64,000 nucleotides of DNA from assembly GCA_014529385.2 (NCBI GenBank), contig CM043942.1, positions 105,455,141 through 105,519,140 on the forward strand, given 5' to 3'. Below, in pieces: positions 10,819 to 21,119 of this stretch. Under the pieces are notes generated by a model. It was given only the letters and a program-made list of their open reading frames with translations, was not told the DNA's origin and did no database searches. Position 1 is the first letter of the stretch, and the number at the start of each line of letters is the position of its first letter. This DNA is from Adiantum capillus-veneris. Lineage: Eukaryota > Streptophyta > Polypodiopsida > Polypodiales > Pteridaceae. Position numbers and translations under genes: made by a program.

Positions 10819-12899
10819 TGAGGGCGAGCTTTTTGAAATGGGGCCTCTAAACCCAAACCAATGGGCCTACCCTCACAAAATGTTCGTAAAGAGGTACGCA
10901 CACTACTTGGGGCACCACCTTCTTTTGGGAGTGGAGAAGGAAACCAATAAAAAAAATAACACTTGCACTCACCCACCCAAGCAACACACTTTGAAAACCC
11001 CCTTACTCTATATACCCTTTGGACACTTGAACACCATCAACGATTATGCAACCCAATGCCGTGCATCACAATGAAATATGCAATTTGTGGAATAGCATTC
11101 ACCTTCTCCCCATAAGAATACCCATAATACATCCAAACTCTTCCTCTCTCAAGCACTCATCAAAAAAATCATGCACGCAAGACTTGCCTCTCAAACACAC
11201 GAGAGAATCACTTACATCAAACTAACACACTTTGCATAGAGAGCTCATCTCCATCTATGCAATGCCGTGACACAAATAAAATCACCATGAGAGGTAGCCA
11301 CATGCATATGTAATGAAGCAAAAGAGAGTTGGAGTGAGAAATTTCTTTAGACCAATTGAATAAGTGTGGAGAAACAAACCAATGGTAAATTGAGAATAGA
11401 ACACTTACTTGATTTCTCACACACCTTTTAAGGGGAGGACAGACGCTGGCTAACCATCATGAATTGCGACACTTGAAAGTTTTTGAAGATGATTTCATGA
11501 TCATTAACATAACCATGAGAGAGATCATGATGTATTTACAAGTTATTGAGGTGCTACAAATGATTTATTGGGTTGATGGAATAAGAGATTGTAGAATGGA
11601 GAGAGTGGAGAATAGAGTTGCACTTCCTCCAAAGAGGAGGGTTAGGAGGGAGGATGTGAAAGAGGGAGAGTTGGCGTTTTCTCTACTATTGATCAAGAAA
11701 CAACATGAAGTTGAAAATATAGGTGTGTGTGTCCTTGAGCCTCTCCAAGGGGGGCTATTTATAGTTGTGTAGGAGTGGGATTATGCTACACTTAATTAGA
11801 GTAAGTGATTAGACCTAATTAAGTGTCCTTTGACCACTCATTGAATATTGGACATAAAAGGGACTATTTATTCACCAAAAATATCATTTTAGACCGTGAA
11901 GGCTCCATAGGGGTGCATAATGTAGGTGGGCCCCACCATGAGGCCCTACGGGTGGCTCCTGCGGGGTATCTCAACTTGTCTGTCTTGGCATTTAGAAAGC
12001 ATCTTTAGGTTGGTCCCATCACATGCAAGTGACCTTGAACACTCATTGCTCTTCTAGAAGATGAGTAGGGGAAAAATAAGATCTCACTCTCTTGATTTAC
12101 TTGATTTACAGTTCCCTTTTGCTGCGAATCTGACAGATTTACACTATTTTGACCATAACTTTTTACCTGTAGCTCGGAATGACATGCTTCAAAAGGCAAA
12201 ATTGACCTTCTCAACATGTTTGATATGAATTTGGACTATTCTTCACGCCCATGCACCAAGGAATTCGGTTTGGAAGGTCCACACTAGGCTAGGGAACCTT
12301 TTGCTTCAAAGTCTTCTTGTATGGGCCCTTTGCTTGTATGCATCCAAGGGGAATCATGATTTTTCAAAAGGCTATGATGTTTAAACAAATAGAGGAGGGC
12401 CCAATATTATTTGCTTGTGAAAAGAATATACAATTGGAGTCTTTTTGAAAGGAGAGAAACTATATGTATATTCTTAAGAGATATTGGGCCACCTATGTAG
12501 GGGGCATAGAAGACTTGTAGAGAGGGACCATAATCTTTGGTAAAGACAAGTGGAGAGTTGATTTCCATGGGAATTTATCTATAAGGGGTGGAAGATGGAT
12601 ATATTATTTTTCTACTACTAATTCACAAGAGGTAAGAAAGTTTGGGGGTATATAGTTGGTTATTGTATGCTTATTCTATTTACAAAGAAAAAAAGGAAAG
12701 GGTGGTAATATAAATATATGACTAAGGTGACATTTTTGGGAAGAGTATAATGTATGTGTCGCCACAAAGGTTAAACGAAGAGGGGGAATTTACTCTAGAT
12801 AACTTAATAGCATAGAAAAATATATACACATATGAGGAAGAGGACGTTGAGTAGGCTGACAAATGTTGCAAAAAGATGGTTACCATTTTATGCCACTCA
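10819..12899 (-). repeat. 3' LTR of the Tat gypsy element
   Basis: 2081 bp, terminal TGAG/CTCA. It carries the same TATA-like sequence on the minus strand as the other LTR (11755-11764). Confidence 0.95.
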
Positions 12900-12905
12900 T
12901 ATTAG

Positions 12906-12914
12906 CCCTCCCCC
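12906..12914 (-). promoter_or_regulatory. Polypurine tract of the Tat gypsy element
   Basis: On the minus strand GGGGGAGGG lies a few bases upstream of the 3' LTR, the expected position for plus-strand DNA priming. Confidence 0.75.
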
Positions 12915-13068
12915 AAGCCTAGAGATATTCATATCTTTAGGAGGATGCTTCTTTTCTTCTTTTTTTCTCTTTTTTTTTTTTGGTCACTTTTCCTTTTCCA
13001 CTTTTTTTTTTCCCAATAGGAGGAGTGTCATGCACTCTTTTACTCCATTAGATTTGCTTTTCATTACC
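12915..13068 (-). other. 3' untranslated region of the Tat gypsy element
   Basis: A/G-rich on the minus strand, between the end of the polyprotein frame and the purine tract. No frame seen. Confidence 0.6.
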
Positions 13069-16000
13069 TCAATCCCATAAATCGGAGATGGGAGGGTTGC
13101 CTTGGGTATGTTCAGATTCCAAGTCTGGTTCTTCTTTGCACATCAAAGCTTTAAAAATAGGTGGAGCATTTGCCAAGCCGAAGGGAGCCATGCCAATTTG
13201 GAGCTTAGATGATGTAGGCAGATGACTGCCTATCAACGGATTGATACGTTGAAAGTAGGGCTTTAATCTCCATCCATTGACTCTGGTCTTGTGGAGTTTT
13301 CCTGATAAATCTGCTAATCTGTAACTACCATTCCCAAACTTTGTTTTTATCATGAAAGGTCCCTCCCATCTTTGCAAAAACTTTTTGTCAAGTCGAGTAT
13401 CAAGTCGGTTATCATAGCGAAGAACCAACAGACCTTCCTTCAATCCTTTCCCCTTGAGCTTCTTGTTGATTTTATCCCTTTGGCTTGTCGCTTTGGTGAT
13501 GTAGTGATCAATGGACTCTTCTCTATCTAGCTCAAGTCGTTGGAGATCTAAGATCCTTTCATGTAGAACCTCCTTTGGTGTTTTTGCCACTCTTGCAAGA
13601 ACGCGCAAGCTTGAGAGCTCTACCTCAATGGGGAGAAGTGCTTCCTGTCCATAAACTAGATGAAAAGGGGTGAATTGGGTAGATACCTTGAAAGATGTCC
13701 TATACGCCCAAAGAGAAGCCGTCAAATGGCGATCCCAATCATTAGGCCGGTCCACAACCTATTTAGAAATGATCTTACATATCATTCCATTCACTTTTTC
13801 CACCAATCCATTGCATTGAGGATAGTAGGGTGTGGAACGTAGGTGTTTCAATTTTAACCTCCTCAAGAGATCATTCAGAAGGTCAGCCCTAAAACTCGGG
13901 CCTCGATCTGATAAGATTTCTAGGGGTGTTCCAAACCTACTACAAATATGATCAAAAATAAACTTTGATACCTCTTCAACTGTGATTCGGGTTGTGCTTG
14001 TTGCTTCCGCCAATCGTGTCATGTAGCCAACACCCATGATGATGAAAACCTTCCCTGTAGAAGTACGAGGTAGGGGACCTATTGCATCCACACCCCACTT
14101 TTCAAAAGGGCCATAAGATATTATTGGGACTCGAGGCTCATATGTTAGTCGTCTATCCTCAGCAATTTGGCATGGCTTACATGCTTTACACCAATATTGG
14201 ACATCACGATGTAAGCTCGGCCAAATAAACCCTGCTTGGAAAATCTTCCTACTTGTAATATCTTGAGAAAAGTGACCACCACAGACATCATCATGACATG
14301 AAAGAAGAATTTTCTCTATCTCTTGCACACCTGGTACTCTCCTCAAGACCAAATCTTTCCCTTTGTGATATAAATCATCCCCAATCAACTGGTAAGGTGT
14401 GGCCTTCTTAACTAGTCTATGTCTTCGCACCTTGTCTAAGTGTTTGGGATACTCACCTGCTTGTAGAAAGAAGATAATGTCTTTTAGCTCCTCTTGACCT
14501 TGATATTTGGGTTCATATAGTTTCACACCTCCTACCGCCATTTGAAGCTTTTCATTTGCGAGTAAGTCTGCTTCCTTGTTATGAGTTCTCACAATGTGTT
14601 GTACCTGGGTTGCTTTAAAACCCTTCATCAAAGCTCTTACACTACTAAGCCACTCAAACAATGTACGATTCTTGCACCTCCAAGTCCCTTGGATTTGCCT
14701 GACCACTAGCAAAGAATCACCTTTTATAATAAGTCTTTGTATGCCTAATTCTTTGCATTCTTCTAACCCAAGGGTTAGAGCAGCATACTCAGCCTCATTG
14801 TTAGAGTGAACATTGGGTAGAGTGATACCTTTTCTAACCATTACCTCCTTTTGTGGGTTTAAAATGAGGATCCCCCCTGCTGCTTTGTCTTGTTGGCGTT
14901 GATAGGCTCCGTCAAAGCATAAAGTATGGGCATTATCAATCTCCTTCACTTTGAACTGTTTTGAGCCTTCCTCTCTTTGTAGTCGTGATCCTTCCCTTTC
15001 TCTCACTTTGTAGGTGAGAATGTTTGCAAGTCCTGCTCTTGTGCTATCTTCTACAAGGAAAGTGTATTCAAATTCTTGGAGTTCAAGCACCCACTTTGCT
15101 ATTCTAGATGAGAGGCTCATGTGTTGTACTACATATGGTAGATTGTGCTCTAAGGTGAGAAAAACAAATGGCACAGGGAGAAGATACGATCGAAACTTCC
15201 TTATCGCAGACAAGATTGCAAAGACCACTTTCTCCATTTCAGTGTATCCCTTCTCGGCTGGAGTCATCACCTTGCTTGAAAAATAGATCGGCCTCATGTA
15301 TGATGTTTTAGGATCTTTTTGCATCAAAACAACATCAATTGCTTCGAAACCTACACTTGGAGTGACATAGTAAGTCTCCTTTGGATCTGGTGGCATTAGG
15401 ATTGGGAGAGAGCTAAGAATGCCCTTCACTTCCTCAAAACATTTTGCATGTTCCCTCCCCCATTCAAATGTAGATTGGCTTGCCAACCTATGCAAAGGGG
15501 CGATGGCTTCTGCTAGGAGATGGATGAAGCGAGACATGTACCTCACTTTGTGGTTGAAGGTCATTAGCTCCTTTGTTGTTGTTGGTGGAGATAATGACAA
15601 AAGGGCATCTACTTTAGAGGGATCCACTTGAATTCCTTGTGAAGAAACCACATGGCCTAGCAAAACCACCTGAGATTCACCGATATGACACTTCTCTGGG
15701 TTGAGTTGTCCCCCAAATTGATGGAGCCTCTTAAGCCCCTCTTCAACCTTTTGGCAATGAAGTGATCTACAACTATAAATACAGAAATCATCCATAAAGA
15801 CTCTTATAGATTTTCCAAAGAATGGCTGAAATACAAATATTGTGAATCTCATGAAGGTGCTAGGAGCATTGGTGAGCCCAAAAGGCATTACTCTGAATGC
15901 AAAACATCCCCAAGGTGTGATGAAGGTGGTTTTTGGTTGGTCCTCTTCTGCTATTCTAATTTGAAAATATCTTGAATACCCATCACACACAGTGTAGCAT

Positions 16001-18387
16001 TCGTGACCTGCTACTTCATTCAAAATTTCATCTTGGAAAGGGAGAGGGAAGTGGTCCCTCTTTGTCGCAGCGTTGAGGGGTTTGTAATCCATGCAGACCC
16101 TCCACTTACCATTCTTCTTGGGAGTGACTACAATAGGTGATACCCATTCGGAGTTGGATACTGGATAGATGAAGCCAGCCTTCAAGAGTCGATTCACTTC
16201 TTGTAGGAGAGCCTTTTGTTGCACAGATCCTAGTCGCCTTAACTTTTGAGCCACGGGTTTGGTCCCTGGTTTCAATTCAATTCGATGCTCTATTACATCT
16301 ACACCTCTTATTTGTGAGTAGTCAGTGATAAACAAATTGGGATACCTCCTTAACATATTGATGTAGGACCTCTTCTCCTCACAAGTAAGATCTTTTGCAA
16401 GCATCTTCTCAAATCCTTCTTCAAGGTGGTGGCATCTTTCATCCCCTCGTGTGTGATTGTCTGTTGGATTTTCTTCTACTGGAACATCTTGAGTGTTGGC
16501 GTTGAATACAATTCCCATTACCTCCAAAGAAGACTCCTCTTCACTGGTTGATGCACTGGTTGATGCTTCCTCATCACTTGAGTAGGGACTCTCCTCCTCG
16601 CTCTCTTCATCTGCCGTGGTTTCATAGTTGATATCTAGTTGCTTTCCTTCTCGCCAATCATACACCACCGGTTGACCCTTCTTAAGAATCAAACGACCAC
16701 TTCCCCATTTTTGATCTGCATTCACAGCAATGAGCCAAGGCCTCCCTAGGATGATGGGATAGCCCTCCCCCTTAGCTGGCATGACATACATATCCACTCG
16801 TGCATCTATGTTACATACAGAGACTTTTACATTTTCAATGATCCCCAAACACTTCACACTTGAGTTGTTGGCTAGCCTAGCTTGACAATTAGAGGACTTT
16901 GTAATTTCAAGCCCTAACTTGTTCATTGATTTTTCCGTAATCGCACACATTTGAGCTCCACCATCAACATATACATTAGACACCTTTTTACCCCTTATGT
17001 AAGCATCCACAATGGGTTCCACATCTTTTTGTAGCTTTGAGGCCACAACCTTAATGGAAAGATTTTCTTTCTTTTTTGGAATTCTTGTACTTACCAACTT
17101 TGGCCATTGCCTTCTTACTTTGGCTGATAGGTGTAGAAGTTGAGGCCATGAAATGTTTGGCTTTTGGGTTTGTAAATCCTCCAAGATGTTGTAGGGCTCT
17201 AGCTCCTTTCCCAATGGGAAGTCGTTGATACCAATTTCCCTTCGCCTTGATCTTTTCTTCCTGCTACTTTCAGCTTCTTCCATCTTTGACTTCTTCTTCT
17301 TGTCCCTTCTGGCTGAATTTGTTCCTTCACTTCTCATGTCTTCATCCTTATCATGTGCTCTTGTGCGTTTTTCTACCGGCATAACATCAAAGTTTAGAGT
17401 ATGCTCATCTATTACCTCTTCTAGCTTGATGATGTTGACTCCTCTTTCTTCCTCCTCATGTGGGACAGGAGGTATATTTGCTGGTGGTGGTGGTCGTCGA
17501 AGGATTTGTGGGCCTTGAGCTTGTTCTTGTTGCACAGTGAGAGGAGGCGGTCTAGGGGGATATATGTCTCCCGGAAGTCGCCTTGGATGTGGACAATTGT
17601 ACATGCCATGGCCCATTTCATTGCAATTCCAACATCGCAACTCTTGAGCTTGTCTTCGTTGATTGCGATTCCCTTCTCGTGGTTGTCGTTGTTGAGGTAG
17701 GCCTTGTACTAGATTCAGAGTGAGGTTCTCAAGCTGTTGAGTTAGCCTTTGTAAAACCTCTTGTTGAGAGTTATCTCCTATTTGTGAAGATTGTGCAAGA
17801 GGGGCCCTAATTGGTGCTTCCATGGTTTGTGAAGACTCCCTCTCACTCACTTCATTCAAACCCCTTGCTCTATGTGCTTGGAAGTGTAGTTTTCTAAACT
17901 TGATGATGGCTACCTCACGTGCTTCTTCGAAGGTGGATGGGAATTTTAGCTCTACTTTAGCCTTTAAAAGTGGATACAAGCCAACCATGAATCTCTTTTT
18001 TTTTAGAAAGTTAGGTGCACCACCATGATTTTCTAATGTAGCCTCCCACCTACCCCATAGATTGACAAAGGTTGCTTCATAAGAGGGATAGTCTTCAAGT
18101 GATACCTGCTTATGCCCAATAAGACATTTCCATAGTCCTTTAGAAGTATCACCTTGCCCGAACTTGGAGAGGAAGATTGCTCGCAGTCTCTCCCAATTGG
18201 ACTTGATTTGGGGTTGCAAGATCTCATACCATGCTTTAGCTTCTGCTTTTAGAACCAACGGGAAGGCTCGTAGCTTTACTTCCTCTTCATCTCTCCTGGA
18301 TATGAGATGTGCCATCTCCAAGTTGTCAAGAAACTCTTGCGCATCTTCCCCACTTCTTGCATAGAACGTGGGAAAAGAACTTGACAT
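13069..18387 (-). pseudogene. Tat gypsy gag-pol polyprotein, one in-frame stop
   Basis: A single frame of 1542 codons from ATG at 18387 to a TAG at 13759-13761, continuing in the same frame for 228 more codons. Gag comes first (AEAKAWYEIL), then zinc knuckle CWNCNEMGHGMYNC near residue 250. Protease has VDGGAQMCAI (DGG for the usual DSG). RT has KKNGKWRVCMDYKPLN, MPFGLTNAPSTF and FMDDF in the polymerase site. Next come RNase H, a second RNase H (CFDGAYQ, NNEAEYAAL, IKGDSLLVVRQI), and integrase with an HHCC zinc region (CKACKPCQ) and catalytic core VDAIGPL, SDRGPSF and YYPQCNGLVEKVN. The TAG falls just after the core, before the C-terminal part (LWAYRTSFK, HLVYGQEALLP). It is most simply an inactivating nonsense mutation. 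Confidence 0.93.
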
Positions 18388-18471
18388 TTTGTTTAGACTT
18401 TTTTAAATCTCTTTTTTTAAAGAAACTTTTCTCTTACAGGCTGCACAAGATTATTGACACTATAAATCTGA

Positions 18472-18684
18472 TTACATTAAAATGAAGATGTACACATCCA
18501 TTGTTAATTCGTACTTTATCATAGGTAGAATAAATGGATTAATTGAAGCATTGATTTCATTGAGGCGAGTGGATCCAAATATCCTCCTTATGATAGACTG
18601 AAACCTAAACTTAGTTGCAATGATTATATGAATGGATTGCCGAGCAATAGGCTTAAAAGGTTCATTATTTTGATCGTGATTCAT
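18472..18684 (-). CDS. Small leader ORF B of the Tat gypsy element, 70 aa, unknown function
   Basis: Lies between the primer site and gag, 84 bases upstream of gag and in the same frame as gag but closed by a TAA. I do not recognise the family. Over its full 70 codons it aligns without gaps to the frame at 18768-18983, from Met to stop, with about 30 identical residues concentrated in the C-terminal half (pattern FGxxRLxEIxASxNPxILP). Of 21 identical residues in that half, about 12 use a different synonymous codon, which points to past selection on the protein. No signal peptide or membrane segment is evident. It could also be an exon of a longer spliced product. Confidence 0.55.
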   Translation of the reverse strand: MNHDQNNEPFKPIARQSIHIIIATKFRFQSIIRRIFGSTRLNEINASINPFILPMIKYELTMDVYIFILM

Positions 18685-18767
18685 GTGCTACTCCTCGTTG
18701 TTGGTTTGAAGACCTCGTTCCTTCATATGGCCCTTGAGCACCCCTTCACCACTCCTTGTTCCTGCCT

Positions 18768-18983
18768 TTAAAACAAAATGAAAACGTGAACATCAAAAGA
18801 AGTTTCATAATTGATGATTGGAAGTATAATTGGATTGGGTGATGCCAGTATTTCTCTAAGTCTTTCTGCACCAAACATAAAAACAATGCGTTGCTGGAAA
18901 AAGACTTTTCTATCTATGTGAACATTTACTCTAATGTGTTGTGCAAAATGAAATGGATAGATGGGAACTCCATTGTTCATCAC
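18768..18983 (-). CDS. Small leader ORF A of the Tat gypsy element, 71 aa, paralogue of ORF B
   Basis: Upstream neighbour and homologue of the 18472-18684 frame. Its second Met (18980) aligns with the Met of ORF B and both stop at the same aligned codon after a hydrophobic FIL ending. Unit spacing is about 299 bases, so it looks like an old tandem duplication of about 0.3 kb. Ogre-type Tat elements are known to carry an extra frame before gag; whether this is related is unknown. No catalytic motif is visible. Confidence 0.55.
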   Translation of the reverse strand: MMNNGVPIYPFHFAQHIRVNVHIDRKVFFQQRIVFMFGAERLREILASPNPIILPIINYETSFDVHVFILF

Positions 18984-19015
18984 TAAAGAATTTGAAGGTA
19001 ACTTGGAAATATGTT

Positions 19016-19032
19016 CCTCAGTGGGGGCACCA
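19016..19032 (-). promoter_or_regulatory. Primer binding site of the Tat gypsy element
   Basis: Minus-strand TGGTGCCCCCACTGAGG starts five bases after the 5' LTR end. TGG pairs with a tRNA CCA end, but I cannot assign the tRNA from memory with confidence. Confidence 0.65.
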
Positions 19033-19037
19033 CTTTA

Positions 19038-21119
19038 TGAGGGCGAGCTTTTTGAAATGGGGCCTCTAAACCCAAACCAATGGGCCTACCCTCACAAAAT
19101 GTTCGTAAAGAGGTACGCACACTACTTGGGGCACCACCTTCTTTTGGGAGTGGAGAAGGAAACCAATAAAAAAAATAACACTTGCACTCACCCACCCAAG
19201 CAACACACTTTGAAAACCCCCTTACTCTATATACCCTTTGGACACTTGAACACCATCAACGATTATGCAACCCAATGCCGTGCATCACAATGAAATATGC
19301 AATTTGTGGAATAGCATTAACCTTCTCCCCATAAGAATACCCATAATACATCCAAACTCTTCCTCTCTCAAGCACTCATCAAAAAAATCATGCGCGCAAG
19401 ACTTGCCTCTCAAACACACAAGAGAATCACTTACATCAAACTAACACACTTTGCATAGAGAGCTCATCTCCATCTATGCAATGCCGTGACACAAATAAAA
19501 TCACCATGAGAGGTAGCCACATGCATATGTAATGAAGCGAAAGAGAGTTGGAGTGAGAAATTTCTTTAGACCAATTGAATAAGTGTGGAGAAACAAACCA
19601 ATGGTAAATTGAGAATAGAACACTTACTTGATTTCTCGCATACCTTTTAAGGGGAGGACAGACGCTGGCTAACCATCACGAATTGCGACACTTGAAAGTT
19701 TTTGAAGATGATTTCATGATCATTAACATAACCATGAGAGAGATCATGATGTATTTACAAGTTATTGAGGTGCTACAAATGATTTATTGGGTTGATGGAG
19801 TAAGAGATTGTAGAAATGGAGAGAGTGGAGAATAGAGTTGCACTTCCTCCAAAGAGGAGGGTTAGGAGGGAGGATGTGAAAGAGGGAGAGTTGGCGTTTT
19901 CTCTACTATTGATCAAGAAACAACATGAAGTTGAAAATATAGGTGTGTGTGTCCTTGAGTCTCTCCAAGGGGGGCTATTTATAGTTGTGTAGGAGTGGGA
20001 TTATGCTACACTTAATTAGAGTAAGTGATTAGACCTAATTAAGTGTCCTTTGACCACTCATTGAATATTGGACATAAAAGGGACTATTTATTCACCAAAA
20101 ATATCATTTTAGACCGTGAAGGCTCCATAGGGGTGCATAATGTAGGTGGGCCCCACCATGAGGCCCTACGGGTGGCTCCTGCGGGGTATCTCAACTTGTC
20201 TGTCTTGGCATTTAGAAAGCATCTTTAGGTTGGTCCCATCACATGCAAGTGACCTTGAACACTCATTGCTCTTCTAGAAGATGAGTAGGGGAAAAATAAG
20301 ATCTCACTCTCTTGATTTACTTGATTTACAGTTCCCTTTTGCTGCGAATCTGACAGATTTACACTATTTTGACCATAACTTTTTACCTGTAGCTCGGAAT
20401 GACATGCTTCAAAAGGCAAAATTGACCTTCTCAACATGTTTGATATGAATTTGGACTATTCTTCACGCCCATGCACCAAGGAATTCGGTTTGGAAGGTCC
20501 ACACTAGGCTAGGGAACCTTTTGCTTCAAAGTCTTCTTGTATGGGCCCTTTGCTTGTATGCATCCAAGGGGAATCATGATTTTTCAAAAGGCTATGATGT
20601 TTAAACAAATAGAGGAGGGCCCAATATTATTTTCTTGTGAAAAGAATATACAATTGGAGTCTTTTTGAAAGGAGAGAAACTATATGTATATTCTTAAGAG
20701 ATATTGGGCCACCTATGTAGGGGGCATAGAAGACTTGTAGAGAGGGACCATAATCTTTGGTAAAGACAAGTGGAGAGTTGATTTCCATGGGAATTTATCT
20801 ATAAGGGGTGGAAGATGGATATATTATTTTTCTACTACTAATTCACAAGAGGTAAGAAAGTTTGGGGGTATATAGTTGGTTATTGTATGCTTATTCTATT
20901 TACAAAGCAAAAAAGGAAAGGGTGGTAATATAAATATATGACTAAGGTGACATTTTTGGGAAGAGTATAATGTATGTGTCGCCACAAAGGTTAAACGAAG
21001 AGGGGGAATTTACTCTAGATAACTTAATAGCATAGAAAAATATATACACATATGAGGAAGAGGACGTTGAGTAGGCTGACAAATGTTGCAAAAAGATGGT
21101 TACCATTTTATGCCACTCA
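19038..21119 (-). repeat. 5' LTR of the Tat gypsy element
   Basis: 2082 bp, upstream on the coding strand. It differs from the other LTR at about a dozen positions, including a 1-base indel near 19815. Confidence 0.95.
19975..19984 (-). promoter_or_regulatory. LTR TATA box
   Basis: Minus-strand CTATAAATAGCCCC sits in the middle of the 5' LTR, a strong TATA consensus; transcription of the element would start about 25-35 bases further along the minus strand. Confidence 0.7.

Larger units (their letters stand above)
10819..21119 (-). mobile_element. Tat-lineage Ty3/gypsy retrotransposon, nearly intact
   Basis: Two ~2.08-kb LTRs (10819-12899, 19038-21119) begin TGAG and end CTCA. Only about a dozen differences are visible between them, so the insertion is recent. 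TTGC at 10815-10818 and 21120-21123 is a 4-bp target duplication inside the copia protease. On the minus strand the order is LTR, primer site, two related small frames, gag, protease, RT, RNase H, a second RNase H, integrase, purine tract, LTR. The extra RNase H domain between the first RNase H and integrase is the recognised mark of the Tat/Ogre/Retand group. One in-frame TAG in the integrase C-terminal part is the only obvious lesion. Confidence 0.93.

Noticed and set aside
11464-11772. 102-codon frame in the Tat element LTR
   Set aside because: The equivalent in the other LTR is broken by a one-base indel, it is antisense to the element, and it has no domain.
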